Shown here in pieces: positions 26,109-35,196 of a stretch of 64,000 nucleotides of DNA (position 1 is the first letter of the stretch; each line of letters starts with the position of its first letter). Source of the DNA: Blastococcus sp. TF02A-26. GTDB lineage: Bacteria > Actinomycetota > Actinomycetes > Mycobacteriales > Geodermatophilaceae. The notes under the pieces were generated by a model. It was not told the DNA's origin. It saw only the letters and a program-made list of their open reading frames with translations, and did no database searches. The stretch is taken from contig NZ_QOHG01000015.1 of assembly GCF_003319125.1 (NCBI RefSeq), forward strand, positions 1 through 64,000, in the 5' to 3' direction. Position numbers and translations under genes: made by a program.

Positions 26109-26875
26109 GCGGCCTCCGTCGGGGTGGTGGGGCGGGTGGACTGCTCCGTCGAGGCCAGGATCTCGGCGAGGTGCACGGTGCGGGTGCCCGACCGCAGCCG
26201 GGAGAGACCGCCGCCGATGTGCATCAGGCAGGAGCTGTCGCCGGCGGAGCACACCTCGGCGTCGGTGCTCAGCACGTTCGCCAGCTTGTCCGTCAGCATC
26301 GCCGTCGAGGTGTCGGCGTTCTTGACCGCGAAGGTTCCGCCGAAGCCGCAGCAGGACTCCGCGCCCGGCAGCTCCACCAGCTCCAGGCCGCGGACCGCCC
26401 GCAGCAGTCGCAGCGGCCGGTCGCCGACCCGCAGAAGGCGCAGCGAGTGGCAGGTCGGGTGGTAGGTGACGCGGTGCGGGTAGTAGGCGCCGACGTCGGT
26501 CACGCCGAGGACGTCGACGAGGAACTGCGACAGCTCGTACGTGCGCCCGGCCAGCGCCTCGGCGTCGTCGGCGAGACCGTCCTCCCCGGCCCGGCGGGCG
26601 ACCATCGCCTGCTGGTGGTGGATCGAGGCGACGCACGATCCGGACGGCGCCACGACCGCGTCGATGCCGCCGCCGGAGAACGCCCGCACGTGGTTGGCGA
26701 CGATGGGCACCGCCTCGCGCCGGTAGCCGGTGTTGACGTGCATCTGCCCGCAGCAGGACTGCCCCGACGGGACGACGACCTCGTGGCCGAGCCGCTGCAG
26801 CAGCGTCGCCGTCGCGGTCGCCACCTGCGGGACCAGGGTGTCCACCAGGCAGGTCGCGAACAGGGCCACCCTCAT
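26105..26875 (-). CDS. lutA: Lactate utilization protein A (CCG-domain Fe-S protein)
   Basis: The 256-residue protein has two CCG domains. The motifs are PSGQSCCGQMHVNTG and PGAESCCGFGGTFAVK, with companion cysteines in ATCLVD and HPTCHS. Such domains bind a [4Fe-4S] cluster, as in heterodisulfide reductase. It is the first lut gene and is 35 bases downstream of the YczE-like gene on the same strand, so that gene may be co-transcribed. The system oxidises L-lactate to pyruvate. Confidence 0.94.
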   Translation of the reverse strand: MRVALFATCLVDTLVPQVATATATLLQRLGHEVVVPSGQSCCGQMHVNTGYRREAVPIVANHVRAFSGGGIDAVVAPSGSCVASIHHQQAMVARRAGEDGLADDAEALAGRTYELSQFLVDVLGVTDVGAYYPHRVTYHPTCHSLRLLRVGDRPLRLLRAVRGLELVELPGAESCCGFGGTFAVKNADTSTAMLTDKLANVLSTDAEVCSAGDSSCLMHIGGGLSRLRSGTRTVHLAEILASTEQSTRPTTPTEAA

Positions 26876-26910
26876 GGGGACACCTCCCGCTCAGTCGGTC
26901 GGTCAGCGCA

Positions 26911-27540
26911 TCATGCCGCCGGCGCGGCGACCTCCGCAGGGTCCCGCACGGTGAGGCGCGGCAGTAGCGGGTGGACCAGCGGGCCGACCAGCAGCGCGTA
27001 GGCGACGGTCGCCGGCCCCAGGGTGCCGCCCAGGGCCCAGCCGGTGAGCACGACGCCGACCTCGATGGAGGTCCGCACCCAGCGGACCGGCCATCCGGTG
27101 CGCGCGCAGATTCCGGTCATCAACCCGTCGCGTGGACCGGGGCCCAGACGCGCGCCGATGTACAGCGCGGTGCCCACCGCGTTGAGCCCGATGCCGGCGG
27201 CCGCGAAGGCGATCCGCCACGCCATGGCCGAGGGCTCGGGCAGGACGGCGAGGCCGGCGTCGACGACCACCCCGATGACGACGACGTTGCTCACCGTGCC
27301 GAGCCCGGGCCGCTGGCGCAGCGGCACCCAGGCCAGCAGCACCAGGACGCCGACGACGACGGTGACGGTGCCCAGCGACAGCGGCACCCGCTCCGCGAGG
27401 CCCTGGTGCAGGACGTCCCACGGCATGTTGCCCAGCGACGAGCGGATCAGCAGGGCCATCGAGACGCCGTAGGTGATCAGGCCGAGGTACAGGTTCGCCA
27501 GCCGGCGGGGGAGCCTGGCGGGGAGGGGGCGGAGCGGCAC
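26911..27540 (-). CDS. YczE/YitT-like integral membrane protein
   Basis: This 209-residue protein has about five hydrophobic segments, starting with [33 protein letters not shown]. That opening and the later [16 protein letters not shown] are typical of the YczE family. The GTG at 27540 is preferred because AGGGTGG precedes it; an ATG at 27600 is also open. Its function is unknown in the family. Proximity to lutA raises the possibility of a transport role, without proof. Confidence 0.78.
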   Translation of the reverse strand: MPLRPLPARLPRRLANLYLGLITYGVSMALLIRSSLGNMPWDVLHQGLAERVPLSLGTVTVVVGVLVLLAWVPLRQRPGLGTVSNVVVIGVVVDAGLAVLPEPSAMAWRIAFAAAGIGLNAVGTALYIGARLGPGPRDGLMTGICARTGWPVRWVRTSIEVGVVLTGWALGGTLGPATVAYALLVGPLVHPLLPRLTVRDPAEVAAPAA

Positions 27541-27625
27541 CCGTCCACCCTGCGGTATCCACGGCGCGCCCCGGCCAGGCCACCGGGGCGGAAGTGGCAT
27601 CGACCGGTGTCACGCGAGGGGCCGG

Positions 27626-28828
27626 TCAGTCCAGCCAGCGGACCGGGTCGGCGAGCACGTCGGCGAGGGCGCGCAGGGCGGCGCCGGTGGCCGCGGGTGC
27701 CGCGTCGGGCGCGGCGGCCTCGAGCCGCGGCCTGCGCCACCGTGCCGACAGCACCCGCGCGGCCAGCCCGTCCTCCAGCCCCGGCCCCAGTTCGGCGGCG
27801 AGCCCGCCCAGGTGCCCGCCGAGGACGACGGTCGGGATGTCCAGCACGTTGAGGACACCGGCCAGCGCGATCGCCAGCGCCCGTCGTGCCCCGTCGAGCG
27901 CGGCCCGGGCGGACGGGTCCCCGGTGGCGGCGTTGTCGAGCAACTGGCCCGGCGAGGCGTCGCGCGGGAGGCCCGCGGCGGCCAGGAGGGCGTGCCGGCC
28001 GGCGTACTGCTCCAGGCACCCGGTGGACCCGCACCGGCAGGGCGGCCCGTCGGGGTCGACGCACACGTGCCCGACCTCGCCGGCCCATCCGGCGCTGCCG
28101 CGCATCACCCGCCCGTCGAGGACGACCGCCCCGCCGACGCCGATCTGCCCGGAGACGTAGAGGAAGTCGGGATGGGGCCCGGGGCGGCCGGGAGCGGTCT
28201 CGGCGACGGTGCGCGCGGCGAGGTCGGCCTCGTTCCCGAGCACCGGGTCGAGACCGTCGGGCAGGTGCGGCGCGAGGACGTCGGCCGGGCGCAGGTCGTG
28301 CCAGCCCAGGTTCGGCGCGCGGAGCAGCACCCCGCGGTCGGCGTCGACGATCCCGGGCAGCGCCAGGCCCGCGCCGGCCAGGCGCACCCGGCCCGCGAGG
28401 TCGCGCAGCACATCGGCGGCCAGCCGGCCCAGGCGCTCCAGCGTCGGCCCCGGGTCGCTGCCCACCCAGTCGCCGTCCACCAGCCGCTCGGCGACCACCC
28501 GGCCCCGGAGGTCCAGCACGCGGGCGGCGAGCAGGCCGGCGTCGACCTGCAGCCCGAGCGCGGCCACCCGCCCGCCCGGCAGCAGCGGGGTGCCCGGCCG
28601 CCCCCGGCGCGGGAGCGGGTCCCGCTCGCCCTCGACGAGGAGACCACCGGCGACGAGCCCGTCGACCAGCCGGGCGGCGGTCGCGCGGGTCATGCCGGTG
28701 CGGGCGGCCACGTCGGCGCGCGACGGCGGCGCGTCGGCCGCGCAGACGGTCCGGAGGACGAGGCCGAGGTTGCTGGCGCGCAGCGTCGACTGGCGCGCGC
28801 CGAGCTGCACCGCCTCGCCGTCCGCCAT
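27626..28828 (-). CDS. xylR: ROK-family repressor (XylR type)
   Basis: The 400-residue protein has a winged-helix DNA-binding domain ([25 protein letters not shown], about 36-60) followed by a ROK sugar-binding domain. The zinc motif is [14 protein letters not shown]. The ATP loop of ROK kinases (DIGGT) is replaced by VDAGLL, which fits a repressor rather than a kinase. It is divergent from xylA, and a perfect inverted repeat lies between them. The effector is expected to be xylose. Confidence 0.9.
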   Translation of the reverse strand: MADGEAVQLGARQSTLRASNLGLVLRTVCAADAPPSRADVAARTGMTRATAARLVDGLVAGGLLVEGERDPLPRRGRPGTPLLPGGRVAALGLQVDAGLLAARVLDLRGRVVAERLVDGDWVGSDPGPTLERLGRLAADVLRDLAGRVRLAGAGLALPGIVDADRGVLLRAPNLGWHDLRPADVLAPHLPDGLDPVLGNEADLAARTVAETAPGRPGPHPDFLYVSGQIGVGGAVVLDGRVMRGSAGWAGEVGHVCVDPDGPPCRCGSTGCLEQYAGRHALLAAAGLPRDASPGQLLDNAATGDPSARAALDGARRALAIALAGVLNVLDIPTVVLGGHLGGLAAELGPGLEDGLAARVLSARWRRPRLEAAAPDAAPAATGAALRALADVLADPVRWLD

Positions 28829-28850
28829 GCCGCCAGGCTAGTGGGCCCAT

Positions 28851-28879
28851 CGGTTTTGTTCTATGGTGCGACAAAACCG
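28851..28879. promoter_or_regulatory. Xyl operator between xylR and xylA
   Basis: CGGTTTTGT at 28851-28859 is the exact inverse complement of ACAAAACCG at 28871-28879, with an 11-base spacer. It is AT-rich in a GC-rich region. TATGGT (28862-28867) inside the spacer fits a -10 element for xylA, so repressor binding would block it. It also lies within 25 bases of the xylR start, permitting autoregulation. Confidence 0.82.
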
Positions 28880-28900
28880 CATCACCCGAGGGGACCACCG

Positions 28901-30091
28901 ATGAGCGCGACGCAGCCCACCCGCGAGGACAAGTTCACGTTCGGCCTCTGGACCGTGGGCTGGCAGGCCCGCGACCCGTTCGGCGACGCCACGCGGGAGG
29001 CGGTCGACCCGGTCGAGTCGGTGCACCGGCTGGCGGAGATGGGCGCGTACGGCGTGACGTTCCACGACGACGACCTGATCCCGTTCGGCAGCGACGACGC
29101 CGGCCGCGAGCAGCACGTCAAGCGGTTCCGGGCGGCGCTGGAGGAGACCGGCCTGGTCGTGCCGATGGTGACCACCAACCTGTTCACCCACCCGGTGTTC
29201 AAGGAGGGCGCGCTCACCGCCAACGACCGCGACGTCCGCCGGTACGCGCTGCGCAAGGTCATGCGGAACATGGACCTGGCCGCGGAGCTCGGCGCGCAGA
29301 CGTACGTGCTGTGGGGCGGCCGCGAGGGCACCGAGGTCGACGTCGCCAAGGACCTGGGCGCGGCGCTGGACCGCTACCGCGAGGGCATCGACACCCTCGC
29401 CCAGTACTCGATCGACCGCGGCTACGGTCTGCGCTTCGCCCTCGAGCCCAAGCCCAACGAGCCGCGCGGCGACATCTTCCTGCCCACCATCGGGCACGCG
29501 CTGGGCTTCATCTCCACCTTGCAGCACGCCGACCTGGTGGGGCTCAACCCCGAGGTCGGGCACGAGCAGATGGCCAACCTCAACTACACGCACGGCATCG
29601 CGCAGGCGCTGTGGCAGGGCAAGCTCTTCCACCTCGACCTCAACGGCCAGCACGGGCCGAAGTTCGACCAGGACCTCGTGTTCGGCCACGGCGACCTGCT
29701 GAGCGCGTTCGCCACCGTCGACCTGCTCGAGAACGGCTTCCCCTCCGGCGGCCCGCGCTACGAGGGCCCGCGGCACTTCGACTACAAGCCGCTGCGCACC
29801 GAGGACATGGACGGCGTCTGGCGCTCGGCCGCGGCCAACATGCGCACCTACCTGCTGCTCAAGGAGCGCGCGCTCGCCTTCCGCGCGGACCCGGAGGTGC
29901 AGGAGGCGCTGGCCGCCGCCCGCGTGCCCGAGCTCGCGCGGCCGACCCTCGGCGAGGGCGAGACGTACGAGCAGCTGCTGGCCGACCGGTCGGCGTTCGA
30001 GGAGTTCGACGTCGAGGCCGCCGCGGCGCGCGGTGCCGGCGCGGTCCGGCTCTCGCAGCTCGCGGTCGAGCACGCCCTCGGCGCCCGCTGA
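28901..30091 (+). CDS. xylA: Xylose isomerase
   Basis: This 396-residue enzyme converts D-xylose to D-xylulose and needs divalent metal. It is the short class I type of actinobacteria. Metal and substrate sites are visible in VLWGGREG, the catalytic-Lys region [31 protein letters not shown] and [18 protein letters not shown]. The ATG at 28901 follows a GAGGGGA site. The gene is divergent from the ROK repressor and followed by xylB after four bases. Confidence 0.97.
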   Translation: MSATQPTREDKFTFGLWTVGWQARDPFGDATREAVDPVESVHRLAEMGAYGVTFHDDDLIPFGSDDAGREQHVKRFRAALEETGLVVPMVTTNLFTHPVFKEGALTANDRDVRRYALRKVMRNMDLAAELGAQTYVLWGGREGTEVDVAKDLGAALDRYREGIDTLAQYSIDRGYGLRFALEPKPNEPRGDIFLPTIGHALGFISTLQHADLVGLNPEVGHEQMANLNYTHGIAQALWQGKLFHLDLNGQHGPKFDQDLVFGHGDLLSAFATVDLLENGFPSGGPRYEGPRHFDYKPLRTEDMDGVWRSAAANMRTYLLLKERALAFRADPEVQEALAAARVPELARPTLGEGETYEQLLADRSAFEEFDVEAAAARGAGAVRLSQLAVEHALGAR

Positions 30092-30095
30092 CCCG

Positions 30096-31505
30096 GTGGC
30101 GCTCGTCGCGGGGGTCGACACGTCGACCCAGGCCTGCAAGGTCGTGGTCCGGGACGCCGGCACGGGCCGCCTGGTCCGCGAGGGCCGCGCCCCGCACCCC
30201 GACGGCACCGAGGTCGACCCCGCGGCCTGGGCGGCGGCGCTGGACGTCGCCGTCGCCCGGGCCGGCGGGCTGGACGACGTCGCCGCGGTCGCCGTGGGCG
30301 GCCAGCAGCACGGCATGGTCTGCCTGGACGCCGACGGCGCGGTGGTGCGCCCGGCGCTGCTGTGGAACGACACCCGCTCCGCGGGTGCGGCCACCGACCT
30401 GATCGAGGAGCTCGGCGGGGGCGAGGCGGGCCGGCGGGCGTGGGCCGAGGCCGTCGGGCTGGTGCCGGTCGCGTCGTTCACCGTCACCAAGCTGCGCTGG
30501 CTGGCCGAGCACGAGCCGGCGAACGCCGAACGGACCGCCGCCGTCTGCCTGCCGCACGACTGGCTGTCGTGGGTGCTCGCCGGGGAGCCGGGTCTCGGGG
30601 CGCTGGTGACCGACCGCGGCGACGCCAGCGGCACCGGGTACTGGTCGGCGGCGACGGGGGAGTACCGGCCCGACCTGCTGCAGCGCGCTCTCGGCAGCAC
30701 ACCCGTCGTCCCGCGGGTCCTGGGCCCGGCCGAGGCCGCCGGGTCCACACCCTCCGGCGCGGTCCTCGGTCCCGGCACCGGGGACAACGCGGCCGCAGCC
30801 CTGGGCCTGGCCGCGGAGCCGGGTGACGTCGTCGTCTCGATCGGGACGTCGGGCGTGGTCTCCATGGTGTCCTCGACGCCGGTCGCCGACCCCTCGGGCA
30901 CGGTGGCCGGGTTCGCCGACGCTACGGGCCACTTCCTGCCGCTGATCGCCACGCTCAACGCCGCCCGGGTGCTGGACGCGACCGCCCGGCTGGTCGGCGT
31001 CGACCACGACGAGCTGTCCCGGTTGGCGCTGTCGGCGCCGGCCGGCGCGGGCGGGCTGGTGCTGGTGCCGTACCTGGAGGGCGAGCGCACGCCGGACCGG
31101 CCGGCGTCGACCGGTGCGCTGCACGGGCTCACCCTCGGCACCGCGGAGCCGGCGCACCTGGCGCGGGCCGCGGTCGAGGGCCTGCTGTGCGGGCTGGCCG
31201 ACGGCCTGGACGCCGTGGCCGCGGGCGGGACACCGGTCCGCCGGGTCCTGCTGGTCGGCGGCGGGGCCCGGTCGGCCGCGGTGCGGGCCCTCGCGCCGGC
31301 GGTTCTCGGGGTACCGGTGCTGGTGCCGCCGCCGGGGGAGTACGTCGCCGACGGCGCCGCGCGGCAGGCTGCGTGGGTGCTCGCCGGTGGGGACACCCCG
31401 CCCGAGTGGCCGCTGCCCGGCACGGAGGTGCACGAGGCCGATCCGCAGCCCGGCGTCCGCGCCCGCTACGCCGAGGCCCGCGACCTGACGCTCAGCAGAG
31501 TCTGA
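30096..31505 (+). CDS. xylB: Xylulokinase
   Basis: The 469-residue FGGY-family kinase phosphorylates D-xylulose, feeding the pentose phosphate pathway. It opens with [14 protein letters not shown] (phosphate-binding loop). [15 protein letters not shown] and the catalytic [14 protein letters not shown] follow, and the adenosine-binding LLVGGGARS is near the end. The GTG at 30096 is four bases after the xylA stop with no clear ribosome site, so coupling is likely. Confidence 0.94.
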   Translation: MALVAGVDTSTQACKVVVRDAGTGRLVREGRAPHPDGTEVDPAAWAAALDVAVARAGGLDDVAAVAVGGQQHGMVCLDADGAVVRPALLWNDTRSAGAATDLIEELGGGEAGRRAWAEAVGLVPVASFTVTKLRWLAEHEPANAERTAAVCLPHDWLSWVLAGEPGLGALVTDRGDASGTGYWSAATGEYRPDLLQRALGSTPVVPRVLGPAEAAGSTPSGAVLGPGTGDNAAAALGLAAEPGDVVVSIGTSGVVSMVSSTPVADPSGTVAGFADATGHFLPLIATLNAARVLDATARLVGVDHDELSRLALSAPAGAGGLVLVPYLEGERTPDRPASTGALHGLTLGTAEPAHLARAAVEGLLCGLADGLDAVAAGGTPVRRVLLVGGGARSAAVRALAPAVLGVPVLVPPPGEYVADGAARQAAWVLAGGDTPPEWPLPGTEVHEADPQPGVRARYAEARDLTLSRV

Positions 31506-31507
31506 AA

Positions 31508-31548
31508 CGGAGTCGCTCGAGAGCGGTTTCCGCACTCGAGCGACTCCG
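31508..31548. terminator. Bidirectional hairpin between xylB and aldose epimerase
   Basis: CGGAGTCGCTCGAG at 31508-31521 pairs exactly with 31535-31548. The loop can add a further GCGG/CCGC inner stem. It sits between the convergent xylB and aldose-epimerase stops and probably terminates both. Confidence 0.72.
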
Positions 31549-31549
31549 C

Positions 31550-32467
31550 TCAGCCGATCGGGAACAGCCCCCAGCTCCCGCTGACGGACTCGCCGGGGGC
31601 CAGCCGCAGCACGGCCTCGCCGGTGACGAAGGCGTTCGGCGGGCAGGTCATCGGCTCGACCGCCACGCCGCGGCGGCGTCCGTCCCCGGGGATCGTGTCG
31701 CCGGTGAACAGCTGCAGGTAGCCGTAGGTGCCGTCCATCCAGACGCCGGCGCCGGTGCCGTCGGGTCGGGTCAGCCGCACGACCGCCCGTCCGTCGGCGC
31801 CGCGCTCCAGGTCGGTGAAGCAGTCGTCCAGCCGCAGGTCGCCCAGCCGCCGCCCGCGCCGCAGGTCGGCGGGGGTGCCGGCCACCGGCTCCCGGCCGGT
31901 CGGGATCAGCCGCTCGTCGGTCGTCAGCCGGGTGGCGGCGGGGCTGACGAGCGTGCAGTCGTCGACGTGCAGGTCGGCCCCGGCGGCGAGGTAGGGGTGG
32001 TGACCCTCGCCGTAGGGCAGCGGGACGTCGCCCTCGTTCGTCGCCGTCGGCGTGATCCGCAGGCCCTCGCCCGTCAGCTCGTAGGCGATCCGCAGGCGCA
32101 GCGCGAACGGGTAGCCCGGTTGGGGGTGCAGCAGGTACCCGAGCTCCAGGCGGTCGGGACCGCGGTCGAGGACCGTCCAGGGCACGTGGTTCACCAGCCC
32201 GTGGATGGCGGTGGCCCGGTCGGGCTCGGTGAGGGCCAGCTGGTGCTCGACGCCGTCCCACGACCAGCGGCCGTCGGCGATGCGGTTCGGCCACGGGGCG
32301 AGCACCTCCCCGCGGCTGTAGCGGGGGATCTCGGTCTCGGCGTAGCCGTCGAGCAGCTCCCGGCCCGCGTGCCGGTAGGACCGCAGCCCCGCACCCACCT
32401 CGACCACCGTCACCTCGGCGGGGCCGGAGGTCAGGACGAACTGCTCACCGGTCGGGCGGACGGGCAC
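31550..32467 (-). CDS. Aldose 1-epimerase
   Basis: This 305-residue galactose-mutarotase-like protein interconverts anomers of aldoses. The fold landmarks are APWPNRIADGRW, IHGLVNHVPW with the catalytic His, EGHHPYL with the second His, and a late VAVEPMTCPPNAFVTGEA. The GTG at 32467 is behind GAGGAG. Its convergent position next to the xylose genes suggests that it supplies the proper xylose anomer, but glucose or galactose are equally possible. Confidence 0.9.
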   Translation of the reverse strand: MPVRPTGEQFVLTSGPAEVTVVEVGAGLRSYRHAGRELLDGYAETEIPRYSRGEVLAPWPNRIADGRWSWDGVEHQLALTEPDRATAIHGLVNHVPWTVLDRGPDRLELGYLLHPQPGYPFALRLRIAYELTGEGLRITPTATNEGDVPLPYGEGHHPYLAAGADLHVDDCTLVSPAATRLTTDERLIPTGREPVAGTPADLRRGRRLGDLRLDDCFTDLERGADGRAVVRLTRPDGTGAGVWMDGTYGYLQLFTGDTIPGDGRRRGVAVEPMTCPPNAFVTGEAVLRLAPGESVSGSWGLFPIG

Positions 32468-32511
32468 ACGGGCTCCTCGGGGGACGGCGCGGGGGACCCG
32501 GGGATCCTCCC

Positions 32512-32967
32512 TCAGCGGCCCTGGCGGGACCGGTAGCGCTCCGCCCGCCTGGCCGCGGCCTCCCGCCGGCGCTGCGAGGCGACCACCTCACGCTCGGCGG
32601 ACAACCGGTCGCGGCCGGCCTGCGCGCTGCCGATCGGGTAGCCGGCCTTGCGGACCCGGTTCTCCACCGTCTCGGTCATGTACGCCAGCGAGAACGCCAT
32701 CCCGAGGATGACGCCGATCAGCGACATGCCCAGCCGCAGCCCGAGCGGACCGGGGACGAAGACCACGATCAGCAGGACCGGCACCGCCAGCTGCACCAGC
32801 GTCCGGGCGGCGTGCCGCAGCACCCACGTGCCCGTGGTGACGTCGAACAGGACCCAGCTGCTGTGCCGCGCGGGGAGGCCGGTGCCGAGGGCGTAGCCCA
32901 GCCAGCGCAGCGGGTTCGGCCGCACGACCGGCTCGGCGGGCACCGGCGCCTCGGCGGGCCGGGTCAC
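32512..32967 (-). CDS. DUF5313-like membrane protein
   Basis: The 151-residue protein resembles the actinobacterial DUF5313 family. It has the opening RPNPLRWLGYALGTGLPARHSSWVL-like region, VTTGTWVLRHAARTL, two hydrophobic segments (VQLAVPVLLIVVFVPGPL and SLIGVILGMAFSLAYM), and the AGYPIGS motif. A charged, Arg-rich tail follows. Its function is unknown. The GTG overlaps the stop of the upstream MarR/OhrR-like gene (GTGA), so the two are co-translated. Confidence 0.8.
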   Translation of the reverse strand: MTRPAEAPVPAEPVVRPNPLRWLGYALGTGLPARHSSWVLFDVTTGTWVLRHAARTLVQLAVPVLLIVVFVPGPLGLRLGMSLIGVILGMAFSLAYMTETVENRVRKAGYPIGSAQAGRDRLSAEREVVASQRRREAAARRAERYRSRQGR

Positions 32968-33452
32968 GAGGCCACCTCGGGCAGCGGGCGGGCGAGGGCG
33001 TCCACGGCGGCGGCGTTGACGCGGGTCAGCGCCCGCTGCAGCGCGAGCAGGTCCTCGACCGGCAGCCCCAGGGAGGCGACGATCCCGGCCGGGATCCGCT
33101 CGGCCCGCTCGCGCAGCGCCCGTCCGGTGTCGGTGAGGGCGATGGCCAGGTTCCGCTCGTCGCGGGGGTCCCGGTCCCGGCGCACGTAGCCGGCCGCCTC
33201 CAGCCGCTTGACCAGCGGGGAGAGCGTCCCGGGGTCCAGCTGCAGCAGCCGGCTCAGGTCCTTGAGCGCCAGGGGCCCGTGCTGCCACAGCGCCAGCATC
33301 ACGAGGTACTGCGGGTGGGTGAGGCCCATCGGCTCGAGCCACGGGCGGTAGACCGAGACCACGGTCCGCGCCGCGACCGAGAGCGCGAAGCACACCTGCC
33401 GCTCCAGGGCCAGGGGGTCGTCGGCGGGCCCGGGACCCGGTGTCGACGTCAT
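32964..33452 (-). CDS. OhrR-like MarR-family regulator
   Basis: This 162-residue winged-helix protein contains the OhrR-type sensing cysteine (ERQVCFALSVAART, Cys21). HPQYLVMLALWQHGPLALKDLSRLLQLDPGTLSPLVKRLEAAGYVRR and RDPRDERNL complete the fold. In OhrR, oxidation of this Cys by organic peroxides releases DNA. No ohr peroxidase gene is adjacent. The divergent LLM oxidoreductase is the nearest candidate target, and palindromic DNA lies between them. Confidence 0.84.
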   Translation of the reverse strand: MTSTPGPGPADDPLALERQVCFALSVAARTVVSVYRPWLEPMGLTHPQYLVMLALWQHGPLALKDLSRLLQLDPGTLSPLVKRLEAAGYVRRDRDPRDERNLAIALTDTGRALRERAERIPAGIVASLGLPVEDLLALQRALTRVNAAAVDALARPLPEVAS

Positions 33453-33471
33453 GCCACCGACGGTACGCCCT

Positions 33472-33499
33472 CCGTTGGTGCCCCAACCGTTGGTGCCCC
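33472..33499. promoter_or_regulatory. Probable operator for the OhrR-like regulator
   Basis: CCGTTGGTGCCCC occurs twice, at 33472-33484 and 33487-33499. The second copy lies in a perfect 11-base palindrome CCAACCGTTGG (33483-33493). The array begins 20 bases upstream of the regulator start, in the gap to the divergent LLM gene. It is placed to control both, and autoregulation is normal in this family. Confidence 0.6.
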
Positions 33500-33540
33500 T
33501 GTGATCCCGGTCCCGACAGGGCCGGTCCGATACTGACGCG

Positions 33541-34422
33541 GTGACCCCCCAGCTCTCCGCCGTCGTCCTGCCCGACCGGCACCCGGTGTCCACCTTCCTG
33601 GACGACGTCCGTGCCGCCGAGGCCGCCGGCGTCCGCACCGTGTGGACCTACGACCACCTCTCCTGGCCCCTGCTGCGGCAGAACCCCTGGTACGGCGCGG
33701 TGCCGCTGCTGGCCGCGGCGGCCGCCACCACGGAGCGGGTGCGGCTGGGCACGCTGGTCGCCTCGCCGAACTTCCGCCACCCGGTACCGTTCGCCAAGGA
33801 GCTGATGACGCTCGACCAGCTCTCCGGCGGCCGGCTCGAGCTGGGTGTCGGCGTCGGCACCGAGGGCCCGGACGCCCGGGTGCTCGGCGAGCCACCGCGC
33901 AGCCGCGCGGAGCGGACGGCCCGGTTCGCCGACTGGCTCGACCTGCTGGACCGGCTGCTGCGCGAACCGGTGACGACCGCTGCGGCGGGGGAGTACGCCG
34001 CCGTCGACGCCCACCAGATCCCCGGCTGCGTGCAGTCGCCGCGGGTGCCGTTCACGGTCGCGGCGACCGGCCCGCGGGCGCTGCGGCTGGCCGCGCGGTA
34101 CGGCTCCGGCTGGGTCACCTACGGCCCCTTCGGGCCCGACGTCCCCGCGGAGGAGTGGCTGGCCGCGGTCGCCGCGCAGAGCCGGCGGCTGACCGCGACG
34201 CTCGCCGAGGAGGGGCGCACGGCGTCGGCGCTGCGACGCGTCGTCCTCGTCGGGGTCGAGGTGACCTGGCCGTTCGAGAGCGCCGAGCGCTACCGGGACA
34301 CGGTGGGCCGGCTGGCCGAGGCCGGCATCGACGAGGTCGCCGTGCACTGGCCGCGCCCGGACGACGGCCGCGGCGTGCCCGCCGACCGCCTCGCGACGGT
34401 GGTGGAGACCCACACCCCGTGA
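33541..34422 (+). CDS. LLM-class (luciferase-like, probably F420-dependent) oxidoreductase
   Basis: The 293-residue TIM-barrel protein shows VWTYDHLSW, ATTERVRLGTLVASPNFRHPVPFAKELMTLDQLSGGRLELGVGVG, and the later FTVAATGPRALRLAARYGSGWVTYG. These are typical of the LLM class that uses F420 or FMN; F420 is usual in actinobacteria. GATACT at 33529-33534 is a -10-like element six bases before the GTG. The stop overlaps the next gene (GTGA). Confidence 0.87.
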   Translation: MTPQLSAVVLPDRHPVSTFLDDVRAAEAAGVRTVWTYDHLSWPLLRQNPWYGAVPLLAAAAATTERVRLGTLVASPNFRHPVPFAKELMTLDQLSGGRLELGVGVGTEGPDARVLGEPPRSRAERTARFADWLDLLDRLLREPVTTAAAGEYAAVDAHQIPGCVQSPRVPFTVAATGPRALRLAARYGSGWVTYGPFGPDVPAEEWLAAVAAQSRRLTATLAEEGRTASALRRVVLVGVEVTWPFESAERYRDTVGRLAEAGIDEVAVHWPRPDDGRGVPADRLATVVETHTP

Positions 34423-35123
34423 CCGGCCGCTTCCCCCGCTCGGTCTCCGGAGTGGGCGCCGAGCCCGACCCGCGTGCCAGTCTGGCGAACGAGCGCACCT
34501 TCCTCGCCTGGATCCGCACCGCCCTGGCGCTGGCGGCCGGCGGCGTGGCGCTCGAGGCCCTGGACCTCCCGGTCGCCGGGGGGCTCCGGCTGTCCGCCGC
34601 GGTGCTCCTCACCACCCTGGGCGCGGGGACGCCGGTGCTCGCCTGGTTCCGCTGGGCGGCGGTCGAGCGGGCGCTGCGGCTGCGGCAGCCGTTGCCGGCG
34701 TCCCTGCTGGGCCCGGTGGTGGCGGTCGGCGTCTCCGTCTCCGGGCTCCCTGGTGCTGATCGGCCTGGCGACGGCGTGACGGCGCCGGGCCGCCCGGTGC
34801 CCGCGCTGGAGGCGGCGGCGCAGGCGGAGCGCACCGCGCTGGCCTGGCAGCGGACGGCGCTGGGCGCAGCCGCCGGCGCGGTGGTCGCCGCCCGGCTCGC
34901 GGCGCCGTCGGGCGGGCCGGTCGCCGCCGTGCTCCTGGCCGCCGGCGGAGCGGTCGGCGCGCTGCTCTGGCGGGTCGCCCGGCGGCGCTACCGCGACGCG
35001 ACCGGTGCGCTGGCCGCGGCCGACGGGGGCGGGGTCCCCGGGCCGGGACTCCCGGCGGCGCTGCTCGCCGGGTTCGTGGCGCTCGTCGGCCTGGCCGGGT
35101 TGCTGTACGTCGCTCTCGGTTGA
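34419..35123 (+). pseudogene. Two DUF202 (YidH-like) membrane genes joined by a one-base frameshift
   Basis: As written, one 234-residue frame runs from GTG 34419 to 35123. It holds two DUF202 modules (ASLANERTFLAWIRTALAL and ERTALAWQRTALGAAAGAVV). Removing one C from the CCC at 34748-34750 restores the third membrane segment of module 1 (ending SGLLVLIGLATA) and a TGA at 34777-34779. That stop overlaps a GTG at 34776 that starts module 2 (34776-35123, 115 residues). Two coupled genes are therefore the likely ancestral state. The insertion may be real or a sequencing error. Confidence 0.75.
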
Positions 35124-35183
35124 CGACCGGCCGACTCCGGAACACGACCGCCCCGAACCCTCCCGGAAGGGGCCGCGCGCGCG

Positions 35184-35196
35184 TAGCGTCGGCCGG
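35184..35196 (+). promoter_or_regulatory. Probable -10 for the MEDS/STAS operon
   Basis: TAGCGT at 35184-35189 fits TANNNT and ends seven bases before the GTG at 35197. No ribosome site is present. A leaderless transcript is likely. Confidence 0.4.
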
